Positions 1 through 6,606 of a stretch of 7,990 nt of DNA are shown here, piece by piece (positions within the stretch are counted from its first letter, which is position 1; each line of letters opens with the position of its first letter). Source of the stretch: Erythrobacter sp. (GTDB taxonomy: Bacteria; Pseudomonadota; Alphaproteobacteria; Sphingomonadales; Sphingomonadaceae); assembly GCA_003483125.1 (NCBI GenBank), contig DMWU01000111.1:1-7990 (forward strand). The letters are read 5' to 3'. The notes under the pieces are model-generated. The model was given only the letters and a program-made list of their open reading frames with translations. It made no database searches and had not been told where the DNA came from. The position numbers were made by a program, and so were the translations under genes.

Positions 1-178
1 GCAGGAACCCGGCCAGCGTCTTGCCCGCACCCGTATCTGCCACCAGCAGCGCGTGATTGCCTGCCTCGCTCGCCTCAACCATTTCTGCCTGGTGTCGTCG
101 CACGCGCCATCCGCGCCCGGCAAACCAGCCGGATATTTCCGGTGGGAGTTCGACCCGTCTATTCATTTGCCAAGGCAT
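1..178 (-). CDS. Ligase-associated DEXH-box DNA helicase (Lhr-like), N-terminal fragment
   Basis: Only the first 59 codons are visible; the gene runs off the left edge. The product begins with a short lead (LPPEISGWFAGRGW), then RRHQAEM, which fits the Q-motif region of superfamily 2 helicases, then the Walker A motif ADTGAGKT followed by LAGFL. This combination matches the ligase-associated DEXH helicases of alphaproteobacteria, Lhr-like 3'-5' helicases usually found with an ATP-dependent DNA ligase and a nuclease and thought to act in DNA repair. Those partners are outside the window. There are two in-frame ATG codons, at 178 and 166, neither with a clear Shine-Dalgarno sequence. A stop codon lies 16 codons upstream of the first, so the true start must be one of these or close to them. 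The family call is from motif recognition on a short piece; another SF2 helicase is possible but less likely. Confidence 0.8.
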   Translation of the reverse strand, partial: MPWQMNRRVELPPEISGWFAGRGWRVRRHQAEMVEASEAGNHALLVADTGAGKTLAGFL

Positions 179-401
179 CTTGCTGCCGAGCGTGGCGGCA
201 AATGCGACGCATGCGACACCGTGTTAGCAAGAAACATCCTTGCCCGATCAGGCGGCACTAGCCTTTCAATAATGGAAGGGTCGCAATTGGCCATCGGCAC
301 ATACAAGCAGACAGGCCCGACGTAGGAAAGGGCTCAAACGCCTGGCGGCTCCATTCCTGATATGCACAAGCGCTTGATGGAAAGCACTTTGCAGCCGTGA
401 C
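179..401. other. Intergenic region between helicase start and MFS remnant
   Basis: About 220 bases without a supported gene. An open frame on the plus strand crosses it but shows no family features and overlaps the helicase start. There are small repeats only: TGCGAC occurs twice (203-208 and 212-217), and a 5-base inverted pair GCAAG/CTTGC lies at 227-231 and 239-243. I see no convincing terminator for the upstream MFS gene and no clear promoter for the helicase. Confidence 0.5.
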
Positions 402-997
402 CTAGTTCACCCTTGGCTCCAGCCCTTCGCCTTGAGGCAGTTCCGCGGCCGTGGTGTGTTCCTGCTGGTTTTCGGTCGGGAACCGTACAAATAGCAGGAC
501 GATAACCGTAGCTCCCCATGCGATCGCTGAAATCCAATAGAGCCACTGGGGAAGGCCCTGGCCCGCAGTTACCGCAGCAAGGCTGGCGCCCAATGGCCGG
601 CCGAAATTGCTGATCGCCATATAGATGGTGAATTGGGTGGCGGCGACCGCCGGCGTGCAGATGCGCATGCACATCGGGATCGCGGCGATGAAATAGAACA
701 GGGCGCAGAAATCCATCGCGGCAACGAACACGGCTGCAAACCATGGATCTGCCCAACGATCTTGGTTCATGCCCATAGCAACCAACAGGATCGTGCCGAT
801 TGTCGCCCCCATTATCATGGCGCGCTGTGCGCCCATCTTGCCAACCAGCCATCCGCCGACAAACAGGCCGGGACGGCATAGAAGAAAATCCCGATTGGAA
901 ACCCTTGTGTGAAGTAGAACAGCAAGACTGTCAGCTGGCGCAGCATCTTGCTCTGCGTCAGGATCAGACCAGGCCGAGCAGCCGAACGATTTGTCAT
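402..997 (-). pseudogene. AmpG-like MFS transporter, internally deleted and frameshifted remnant
   Basis: Two fragments in different frames belong to one MFS/PAT-type transporter gene related to AmpG-like permeases. The 5' fragment starts at ATG 997, with GGGGGA just upstream, and encodes the first membrane segment (LTVLLFYFTQGFPIGIFFYA, then VPA); it runs out at a stop at 815. The 3' fragment, in another frame, begins around 870 with GLFVGGWLVGKMGAQR, an MFS motif-A-like loop. It continues through a stretch ending MRICTPAVAATQF and further hydrophobic segments to a TAG at 402-404. By family comparison the 3' part looks like segments 8-12 of a transporter that is normally about 400 residues or longer, so roughly segments 2-8 are absent. 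Even with the frame corrected only about 190 residues would remain, so a working transporter is unlikely. The substrate of the ancestor cannot be told. An assembly error is an alternative explanation. Confidence 0.75.
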
Positions 998-1045
998 AAT
1001 TCCCCCATACCCCGTCAAAGTTATGGGCAATGATCCGGTGCGATA

Positions 1046-1071
1046 ATTGTATCAGAGCGACAGATTGCCAA
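1046..1071 (-). promoter_or_regulatory. Weak promoter candidate upstream of the MFS remnant
   Basis: On the minus strand a TTGGCA (1071-1066) is followed after 14 bases by TACAAT (1051-1046), about 50 bases ahead of the ATG at 997. The hexamers resemble -35 and -10 boxes, but the spacer is shorter than the usual 16-18 bases, so this is a suggestion only. It lies in the 107-base gap after the crotonase gene, where a separate promoter would be plausible. Confidence 0.2.
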
Positions 1072-1104
1072 TTTTGTCCCGGTCAGCAGGACTTGCGTGC
1101 TAGC

Positions 1105-1776
1105 CTAAAAGCCGTGCTTGGATGCCGTGATCCGGTCAAGGGTCGCCTGCCGCATCGCTTGCTTGTTCACGCCATGGGCGCCGCCCGGCAAGTGGGCAAG
1201 CATGGATGCCGTCGCGCGAGCCGTTTCAAGCACCTGCTCAGAGGGCACAGCCTTATCCAGTGCGCCGAATTCCACCGCTTCTTGGGGACCGAACATATAG
1301 GATTGAACGGCAAGCAGCGTAATCTTGCGGGGATCGAGCCTGGCATGCATCATCTCACGCGCGAAAACCGGCAGGTTCATGCCGTTCATGGTCTCGTTGG
1401 CGCCAAATTTGAAATCGCCCTGCGCGCCGATCCTTGTGTCGCAGCACAGCAGCAGGAACAGGCCCATCGCGATCGCATGTCCGGTGCACGCAGCAACAAT
1501 TGGGCGCTCGCTCCCATACACGCGCATTACCAGCTGGCTGGCAGTTTCAAGCAAACCGCTGATTTCTTCTGCCGCGGCAGTCGGCATCCATTTAAGGTTG
1601 AACCCACCGCTGAAGACGCCTTCGCGCCCTGCGATCACAATCGCTTTGGCACCTTTCTCTGCCTCGGTGAACTTCTCAAGGAAATCATCTAGCCAGGCAG
1701 GGTCGATGGCATTTGCGCGCCCATCATCCAAAGTAATGGTGGCAATATCGTCTGTGATTGAAAGCGTGATCGACAT
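1105..1776 (-). CDS. Crotonase-family protein (enoyl-CoA hydratase/isomerase-like)
   Basis: The 223-residue product has the crotonase fold signatures: an N-terminal ITLDDGRANAID strand region, the first oxyanion-hole segment FSGGFNLKWM (55-64) and the second GHAIAMGLFLLLCCD (99-113), then FKFGANE (122-128). Family members act on acyl-CoA thioesters, stabilising an enolate in the oxyanion hole. Aligned by eye with classical enoyl-CoA hydratase, the GGGCEL motif becomes MGLFLL, so the first catalytic Glu (Glu144 in rat) is Phe107. The second (Glu164) is kept as Glu128. This argues against a standard hydratase; an isomerase or another crotonase reaction is more likely. The protein is about 30 residues shorter than typical hydratases, mainly at the C-terminus. 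The ATG at 1776 has AGGAG 8 bases upstream. It lies 26 bases after the mutase gene and may be co-transcribed with it. The substrate is unknown. Confidence 0.88.
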   Translation of the reverse strand: MSITLSITDDIATITLDDGRANAIDPAWLDDFLEKFTEAEKGAKAIVIAGREGVFSGGFNLKWMPTAAAEEISGLLETASQLVMRVYGSERPIVAACTGHAIAMGLFLLLCCDTRIGAQGDFKFGANETMNGMNLPVFAREMMHARLDPRKITLLAVQSYMFGPQEAVEFGALDKAVPSEQVLETARATASMLAHLPGGAHGVNKQAMRQATLDRITASKHGF

Positions 1777-1802
1777 GGGGCTGCTCCTGATTATCGGAAC
1801 AA

Positions 1803-3206
1803 TTAGTGGCCCACACTTTCCCCGCGCTCAAGGCCCGAAAGCGATAGTTGTTCGTCGATCTGCGCAATCAGGCGAGCGAGGCCTTCTTCGCTATCGCTCT
1901 CCGCACGTGCGACTAGCACATCTTGCGTATTAGATGCGCGCAGGAGCCACCAGCCATCCTCGGTAGTAACGCGTACCCCGTCGGTTGCATTAACATCAGC
2001 ACTACTGCCCGATAGTCGCGCCTTGACTTCGTCGATCGCCGCAAACTTGCGGCTTTCATCAACCTGGAAACGCATCTCGGGAGTATTGATCATCTCAGGC
2101 ATGTCGCCGCGCAATTCGGTTACCGATTTCCCCAGCCTTGCACTGGCAGCGATCAGCCGGACCCCGGCATAAAGCGCATCGTCAAAACCGTAATAATCGT
2201 CGGCAAAAAAGATGTGTCCGCTCATTTCGCCAGCCAACGGAGAGGAAACTTCCTTCATTTTGGACTTAATCAGCGAATGGCCGGTCTTCCACATCACCGG
2301 TTTTCCGCCGCACTTCGCAACATGGTCGAACAGGGCGCGGCTGGCCTTCACATCGGCAATAACCGTGGCCCCGGGGCACTTCCTGAGAACGTCCTCGGCA
2401 TAGATCATCAGCAACTGGTCGCCCCAGATCACGCGTCCTTCCCCGTCGATGACCCCGATCCGGTCTCCGTCGCCGTCGAAAGCAACTCCGAAATGGAGAT
2501 GCTTTGCCGGGACGAGCGCCTTCAGGTCAGCCAGATTGGCTTCGACAGTGGGGTCGGGATGATGATTGGGAAACGCGCCATCAACTTCAGTGAACAACAA
2601 ATGATGCTCGCCAGGCAGGCGGGCCGTGAGCGCCTCTATCGCCGGGCCGGCCGCGCCATTCCCGGCGTCCCAGCCGATCCGGAGACCGGAAAGCGTGGCA
2701 GTATCGATATCGCCCAGGCCGAGCAGGAGGCGATCGACATATTCCTCGAAGATATCATGCGAATGGGCCTCGCCCACCCCGTCAATCCAGTCCCCTGCGG
2801 CAGACACTTCACCCAGCAGCTGGATGTCCTTCCCAAAGAAAGGGCGCCCGCGAAATACCATCTTGAAGCCATTATAATTGGCGGGATTGTGGCTGCCAGT
2901 TATCTGAATGCCGCCATCCACCTCTTCGGCTGAGGCCTCAGCGTAATAGAGCATGGGGGTCGGCCCCACACCAATGCGAACCACATCACAGCCGCTGGCG
3001 GTCAACCCTTCGACCAGCGCGTGTTCGAGCATGGGTGAACTGACACGGCCATCATAGCCCACAGCAACTGTGCTGCCCCCTTCGCGCCGGAGTATCGTGC
3101 CAAAGCTACGGCCGATAGCCCGGGCATCATCGGCACCCAGGGTTTCACCGATTATTCCTCGAATATCATATTCGCGCAGGACAGTTGGATCGAACTTATG
3201 GTTCAT
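1803..3206 (-). CDS. pgmG: Phosphoglucomutase/phosphomannomutase (PgmG/AlgC type)
   Basis: The 467-residue product is a full-length alpha-D-phosphohexomutase. It interconverts the 1- and 6-phosphates of glucose and/or mannose in the cytoplasm and feeds UDP-glucose and GDP-mannose for polysaccharide and envelope glycan synthesis. All four active-site loops are visible: the phosphoserine loop TGSHNP (Ser105), the Mg-binding loop DGDGDR (244-249), the sugar-specificity loop GEMSGH (326-331) and the phosphate-binding loop RASNT (423-427). The N-terminal YDIRG is also typical. The GEMSGH loop is the form found in dual-specificity PMM/PGM enzymes such as AlgC and sphingomonad PgmG; glucosamine-specific GlmM usually differs here. 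The ATG at 3206 has only a weak purine stretch upstream, in an AT-rich leader. It sits 58 bases after the J-domain gene and 26 bases before the crotonase gene. The symbol follows the sphingomonad naming and is less certain than the family. Confidence 0.95.
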   Translation of the reverse strand: MNHKFDPTVLREYDIRGIIGETLGADDARAIGRSFGTILRREGGSTVAVGYDGRVSSPMLEHALVEGLTASGCDVVRIGVGPTPMLYYAEASAEEVDGGIQITGSHNPANYNGFKMVFRGRPFFGKDIQLLGEVSAAGDWIDGVGEAHSHDIFEEYVDRLLLGLGDIDTATLSGLRIGWDAGNGAAGPAIEALTARLPGEHHLLFTEVDGAFPNHHPDPTVEANLADLKALVPAKHLHFGVAFDGDGDRIGVIDGEGRVIWGDQLLMIYAEDVLRKCPGATVIADVKASRALFDHVAKCGGKPVMWKTGHSLIKSKMKEVSSPLAGEMSGHIFFADDYYGFDDALYAGVRLIAASARLGKSVTELRGDMPEMINTPEMRFQVDESRKFAAIDEVKARLSGSSADVNATDGVRVTTEDGWWLLRASNTQDVLVARAESDSEEGLARLIAQIDEQLSLSGLERGESVGH

Positions 3207-3264
3207 TATTAAATACTTACTTTACTCAAGCTTCGCACCGCACGACTACTAGCAGGCAAATATG

Positions 3265-3552
3265 TCACCTCTTATCAGGAAGTTCATCTAACAGGAGATC
3301 GCGCGCAGCGTTCGCTTCATGCACCTGCTCGTTCGTGCCCCCACGATCGGGATGGATCATGGCGATCAGCCGCTTATGCGCCTCCAAAATTTCCTGATGG
3401 CTCGCATCGGACCGCACGGCCAGCAATTTGCGTGCCTTGAACACGGCTTGTTTGCGCGTCGATTGCCCGCGCAAGTAATCCCATGGCCAGCGCCCAAAGA
3501 AGAGCTTGCAGGCTAAGGAAACGATAAGCGCAAGGAGGAGAAGCCGGAACAT
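3265..3552 (-). CDS. Small membrane-anchored J-domain (DnaJ-like) protein
   Basis: This is a 95-residue protein with one hydrophobic segment at residues 2-19, then a basic, tryptophan-containing stretch (FGRWPW) and a C-terminal J domain. The J domain covers about residues 40-88 and holds the HPD tripeptide at 67-69, followed by RGG. HPD is what J proteins use to stimulate the ATPase of DnaK-type Hsp70. There is no G/F-rich region, zinc finger or substrate-binding domain, so it is a minimal class III J protein, comparable in layout to Tim14/Pam18-like proteins with an N-terminal anchor. The positive residues after the membrane segment suggest that the J domain faces the cytoplasm. Its ATG lies 4 bases after the mipZ stop, with a GGAG about 14 bases upstream inside mipZ, so translation may be coupled. 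Its client is unknown. Confidence 0.87.
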   Translation of the reverse strand: MFRLLLLALIVSLACKLFFGRWPWDYLRGQSTRKQAVFKARKLLAVRSDASHQEILEAHKRLIAMIHPDRGGTNEQVHEANAARDLLLDELPDKR

Positions 3553-3556
3553 TGGG

Positions 3557-4366
3557 TTACGCCAACTCCAGGCGGGGTTGTGAGGGCATGAATTCCGGAA
3601 GGCCCAATGATTGCACCAGCGAGCGAAGCTCTTGCCGCGCGACCAGATGGCTGGTGCCCAGTTCGCCCAGATGGCCCTTGTCGAGCAGCGTTAGCCCGGA
3701 TGGGAAGAGCTCACGGTAGATCACACGTTCTGACAGACCCTGAGCAACGCGGAAACCGACTCGCTTCGAAAGCTCGGTCAATGCCTGCTCTATCCGCGCC
3801 ATGTTCCGCGCCTCGATATGGCCGGTGCGATTGCGGACAACCACCCAATCCATTTCGCGCCTTTTCTCTTCGATCGTAGCCCGGCTGCGCTTTATCCGCG
3901 CCTCCCAAATCAACTCGGCATAGAAGCTCAATCGCTTGACCTTGAATGTCTCGCCTTCGACCTGGCCGATCAGGTCGAAATCGACAAAACTGTCGTTCAT
4001 CGGCGTGACCAAAGTGTCGGCCTCTGTTGCCGCATGGCGGGCTAATGGATCATCGCGGCCAGGCGTATCGAAGATCACATAATCAGCCCCTACACCAATT
4101 TTTGCGACCAGCTCCTCAAGCTCTTCAACGTCGCCTTCATAGACCTCGCACCGGGCAGTCGGCAGGTCGATTTGCCTGCGCTGCGCGGTATCCTGTCGAT
4201 TCTCAAGGTAGCGCGCCATTGTCCGTTGACGTGGGTCCAGGTCGATCGCCACCACCCGCGCACCGCGATATGCAAGCGCGACTGCGACATGTACTGCAGT
4301 GGTCGACTTGCCAGTGCCGCCCTTTTCATTGGCGAACACAATACGGTGAGGTGCTTGTTCTGGCAC
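3557..4366 (-). CDS. mipZ: MipZ-type ParA ATPase, division-plane positioning
   Basis: The product is a ParA/MinD-superfamily ATPase with the deviant Walker A box KGGTGKST at residues 15-22, DLDPRQRT (42-49) and FDTPG (99-103). It also has the MipZ-typical stretches PMNDSFVDFD (122-131) and RVIYRELFP (214-222), which closely recall Caulobacter MipZ. MipZ forms a gradient from the polar ParB-parS complexes and inhibits FtsZ assembly, placing the division septum near midcell. The length (269 residues from this start) suits the family. The frame stays open upstream to 4528, into panC, so the start is ambiguous. I chose GTG 4366 because the Walker A lysine then falls where it does in Caulobacter MipZ and GGAAAGG lies upstream. 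TTG 4372 (better spacing from GGAAAGG) and ATG 4405 (no Shine-Dalgarno) are alternatives. No parB or other chromosome-partitioning gene is next to it. Confidence 0.92.
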   Translation of the reverse strand: MPEQAPHRIVFANEKGGTGKSTTAVHVAVALAYRGARVVAIDLDPRQRTMARYLENRQDTAQRRQIDLPTARCEVYEGDVEELEELVAKIGVGADYVIFDTPGRDDPLARHAATEADTLVTPMNDSFVDFDLIGQVEGETFKVKRLSFYAELIWEARIKRSRATIEEKRREMDWVVVRNRTGHIEARNMARIEQALTELSKRVGFRVAQGLSERVIYRELFPSGLTLLDKGHLGELGTSHLVARQELRSLVQSLGLPEFMPSQPRLELA

Positions 4367-4452
4367 TAGCAAGTGGGCCTTTCCAATCGCTTGAATGCCG
4401 CGCATATGGCGGGCTAGGAAGTGACGCGAATAATACCGGAGGCTCAACAGCC
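4367..4452. promoter_or_regulatory. Divergent upstream region shared by mipZ and panC
   Basis: mipZ (minus) and panC (plus) start less than 90 bases apart, so both promoters must lie in this stretch or inside the opposite gene. The panC Shine-Dalgarno GGAGG is at 4438-4442. For panC a possible but poor pair is TTGAAT (4391-4396) and CTAGGA (4414-4419) with a 17-base spacer. I see no clear boxes for mipZ. If mipZ starts at ATG 4405 the region shrinks to about 47 bases. Confidence 0.35.
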
Positions 4453-5316
4453 GTGCAAACCGCGACGACACTCGAAGTGTTGAGAAAAAGAGTTGCTGAA
4501 CTGCGCCAATCTGGCGCAAGTATCGCACTCGTGCCCACGATGGGCGCGCTTCACGAAGGGCATCTTAGCCTGATGCGCGAGGCAAAAAACTCCTGTGATC
4601 ATGTAGTTGCATCGATTTTTGTCAATCCCACCCAGTTCAGCCCGAATGAGGATCTCGACTCCTATCCGCGCCAGCTCGTCAAAGATTCTGAAATGCTCGA
4701 GGCGGAGGGGGTAGCGCTGCTTTGGGCGCCGGATACGCAGCAAATGTATCCCGATGGCTTTGTCAGCTCCATTTCGGTCCGAGGGGTGAGCGAAGGTTTT
4801 TGCGGCGCGGACAGGCCCGGGCATTTCGATGGCGTGGCAACTGTGGTTTGCAAGCTGTTCAACCAGGTGCAGCCGGATATGGCCTTTTTTGGAGAGAAGG
4901 ATTTCCAGCAATTGGCTGTAATCCGCACCATGGCTCGCGATCTCGATCTCACCCGTCCGCATGTTGACAGTATCATCGGCGTGCCAACTGTACGCGAGGA
5001 AGACGGCTTGGCGATGAGTAGCCGCAATCGCTACCTCTCGGCAAAGCAGCGTGAAGAAGCAGCGATGCTTTCAATGCAAATGCGAGAGGCGATTGCGCGG
5101 ATCGAAGATGGCCAAAATGTCGGGCGAACCCTGACTGCACTCGAAGATGCACTGTTAGGGGCCGGATTTGATCGGGTGGATTATGCCGACTTGGCCGATT
5201 CAATCACATTGGAAAAGTTGGGTGAACTGGGTGACCGACCGGCGAGGCTGCTCGTGGCGGCCAGGATTGGCAGCACAAGGCTGATTGACAATATGCCCGT
5301 CGGCCAAGCTGCCTGA
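4453..5316 (+). CDS. panC: Pantothenate synthetase (pantoate--beta-alanine ligase)
   Basis: PanC joins pantoate and beta-alanine using ATP through a pantoyl-adenylate intermediate, the last step of pantothenate (vitamin B5, coenzyme A precursor) synthesis in the cytoplasm. The 287-residue product has the nucleotidyltransferase HxGH motif in PTMGALHEGH (H34, H37), the substrate-binding FVNPTQF (56-62), GEKDFQQL (147-154) and the KMSKS-like loop MSSRNRYLS (188-196). The length is normal for the family. The start is GTG 4453, with GGAGG 10 bases upstream; the open frame extends far 5' into the mipZ antisense, but family similarity begins right after this GTG. It stands alone here: no panB or panD is adjacent. 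It is divergent from mipZ and convergent with the tRNA gene. I see no missing key residue. Confidence 0.96.
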   Translation: MQTATTLEVLRKRVAELRQSGASIALVPTMGALHEGHLSLMREAKNSCDHVVASIFVNPTQFSPNEDLDSYPRQLVKDSEMLEAEGVALLWAPDTQQMYPDGFVSSISVRGVSEGFCGADRPGHFDGVATVVCKLFNQVQPDMAFFGEKDFQQLAVIRTMARDLDLTRPHVDSIIGVPTVREEDGLAMSSRNRYLSAKQREEAAMLSMQMREAIARIEDGQNVGRTLTALEDALLGAGFDRVDYADLADSITLEKLGELGDRPARLLVAARIGSTRLIDNMPVGQAA

Positions 5317-5350
5317 CTGTAAATCGTGGAATATCAAGGACAAGCGAAGC

Positions 5351-5368
5351 CATCCGGATTTTCGGATG
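5351..5368. terminator. Small hairpin between panC and tRNA-Gly, possible terminator
   Basis: CATCCG and CGGATG form a 6-base-pair stem around a GATTTT loop, 34 bases after the panC stop. The position between convergent panC and tRNA-Gly would suit a shared terminator. No T-run follows on either strand, so it would be weak or factor-dependent, or it may be chance. Confidence 0.25.
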
Positions 5369-5442
5369 ACAGGTCGCAAATGTTCAAGTCAAAGATAGAT
5401 CATTGGGCTGCATTGGTGCTTGCCGGAAGCGCGCAGGTAAGC

Positions 5443-5516
5443 TGGAGCGGGTAGCGGGAATCGAACCCGCATAACTAGCTTGGAAGGCTAGGGCTTTACC
5501 ACTAAGCTATACCCGC
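5443..5516 (-). tRNA. tRNA-Gly, anticodon TCC
   Basis: The minus strand folds into a complete cloverleaf. The acceptor stem is GCGGGTA with TACCCGC. The D-arm runs from GCTT to AAGC. The anticodon stem CTAGC/GCTAG encloses loop CTTCCAA with anticodon TCC at 5484-5482. The variable loop is TTAT and the T-arm GCGGG/CCCGC has loop TTCGATT. The discriminator is T (U in the RNA) and CCA is encoded in the genome (5445-5443). The total is 74 bases with CCA, normal for tRNA-Gly. It reads the GGA and GGG codons. Confidence 0.97.
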
Positions 5517-5694
5517 TCTCGCTCATCATGAGATCAAGTAATCATCCCGTGAGGCGCGCGCAATTGCCACGAACAATAGAGGCTAGTCAACCACATCTTG
5601 CGACATCGCACTAACTGGCTTGCAAGCAAATCTATTTTGTCTTGGGCGCTTTCATGATTAGGTGGGCGCAAGGAGTTTATGCCAGCAAATCAAT
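5517..5694. other. Divergent region between tRNA-Gly and cysD
   Basis: This 178-base gap must hold the promoter of the tRNA (minus) and that of cysD (plus). On the minus strand TTGACT (5590-5585) is a good -35-like hexamer, but at 17 bases it is followed only by GCAATT, and it lies far from the tRNA 5' end. On the plus strand TATTTT (5633-5638) could be a -10 without a matching -35. GCTTGCAAGC at 5618-5627 is a perfect 10-base palindrome upstream of cysD and could be an operator, but I cannot tie it to a known regulator. Confidence 0.35.
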
Positions 5695-5717
5695 ATGCGC
5701 CAACTGACCCATCTTGA
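5679..5717 (+). other. Possible 12-codon upstream ORF overlapping the cysD start
   Basis: ATG 5679 directly follows AGGAG (5671-5675) and opens a frame reading [12 protein letters not shown] before TGA at 5715-5717. It overlaps the first codons of cysD in a different frame. The best ribosome-binding sequence in the region is placed for this ATG (though only 3 bases away) and not for cysD. It could be a leader that influences cysD translation, or chance. The peptide has no cysteine or methionine run that would suggest sulfur-sensing attenuation. Confidence 0.2.
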
Positions 5718-6606
5718 ACGTCTCGAAGCCGAGAGCATCCACATCATGCGTGAAGTCGTGGCTGAGGCCGAAAAGCCCGTCATGCTCTACTCGGTGGGCA
5801 AGGATTCGGCCGTAATGCTGCATCTTGCGCGCAAGGCCTTCCACCCTTCGCCGCCGCCCTTCCCCCTGCTGCATGTCGATACGACCTGGAAGTTCCAGGC
5901 AATGTATGATTTGCGCGAGAAGATGGCGCAGGAAAGCGGGATGGAGTTGCTGGTCTGGCACAATGAGGAAGCGCAGGAACGCGGCATAAACCCGTTCGAC
6001 CACGGCCCCTTGCATACCGACATGTGGAAGACACAGGGGTTGAAACAGGCGCTCGACCATTATGAATTCGATGCGGCCTTTGGCGGCGCGAGGCGCGATG
6101 AGGAAAAGAGCCGCGCGAAAGAGCGCGTATTCTCCTTCCGCACGGCTAGCCATGGCTGGGACCCCAAGAACCAGCGGCCCGAGTTGTGGAACCTCTACAA
6201 TACCCGCAAGGCCAAGGGTGAAAGCATCCGCATATTTCCCCTGAGCAATTGGACCGAACTCGACATCTGGCAGTATATCATGGCCGAGAAAATCGAGATC
6301 GTACCCCTCTATTTCGCCGAGAAACGTCCGACCTTCGAGTGGGAAGGTGGGCTTTTCATGGCAGACGACATTGACCGGCTTGGAAAGGTGTTGGGCGAAA
6401 AGCCGGGAATCGTCGAACGCTCCGTCCGCTTCCGCACGCTGGGTTGCTGGCCGCTCACAGGCGCCGTCGAAAGCGCCGCTACAACCCTGGCCGATGTGGT
6501 GCAGGAAACTCTGCTTACCGCTACCAGCGAGAGGCAGGGCCGCGTGATCGACAAGGATGAAGGCGGCGCGGGCATGGAGAAGAAGAAGCAGGAGGGCTAT
6601 TTCTGA
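5695..6606 (+). CDS. cysD: Sulfate adenylyltransferase subunit 2 (ATP sulfurylase small subunit)
   Basis: CysD forms ATP sulfurylase with CysN and makes adenosine 5'-phosphosulfate (APS) and pyrophosphate from sulfate and ATP, the first step of assimilatory sulfate reduction. The 303-residue product has the PP-loop SVGKDS (33-38), HVDTTWKF (60-67), the conserved [21 protein letters not shown] region starting at residue 129, and RFRTLGCWP (245-253). The length matches E. coli CysD (about 302). ATG 5695 is chosen because the family sequence begins there ([19 protein letters not shown]). The frame could also start at GTG 5662, but that lies upstream of AGGAG 5671-5675. For ATG 5695 this AGGAG is 19 bases away, too far to be ideal. 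The stop overlaps the cysN start by one base, indicating translational coupling. Confidence 0.97.
   Translation: MRQLTHLERLEAESIHIMREVVAEAEKPVMLYSVGKDSAVMLHLARKAFHPSPPPFPLLHVDTTWKFQAMYDLREKMAQESGMELLVWHNEEAQERGINPFDHGPLHTDMWKTQGLKQALDHYEFDAAFGGARRDEEKSRAKERVFSFRTASHGWDPKNQRPELWNLYNTRKAKGESIRIFPLSNWTELDIWQYIMAEKIEIVPLYFAEKRPTFEWEGGLFMADDIDRLGKVLGEKPGIVERSVRFRTLGCWPLTGAVESAATTLADVVQETLLTATSERQGRVIDKDEGGAGMEKKKQEGYF

Noticed and set aside
53..325. A 90-codon plus-strand frame at the left edge.
   Set aside because: It overlaps the helicase start antisense, and its translation has no recognisable features.
334..879. An alternative 181-codon minus-strand frame over the MFS remnant.
   Set aside because: The translation is rich in Arg, Gly and His with no membrane segments; the transporter motifs are in the other two frames.
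1081..1104. Possible terminator hairpin after the crotonase gene (GTCC/GGAC).
   Set aside because: The stem is only about 4 base pairs with a long loop and no T-run; it is too weak to call.
1325..1933. Long plus-strand open frames opposite the crotonase gene (also 1030-1692).
   Set aside because: Both are antisense to a gene with clear family motifs and a Shine-Dalgarno sequence. Their translations look like low-information shadows.
2214..2933. Plus-strand open frame of 239 codons opposite pgmG.
   Set aside because: The opposite strand has a full-length mutase with all active-site loops; the plus frame has no domain or start signal.
4027..4452. A 5' extension of panC that would add about 142 residues.
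   Set aside because: The extension is antisense to mipZ, resembles no PanC sequence, and a GTG with GGAGG upstream gives a product of normal family length.
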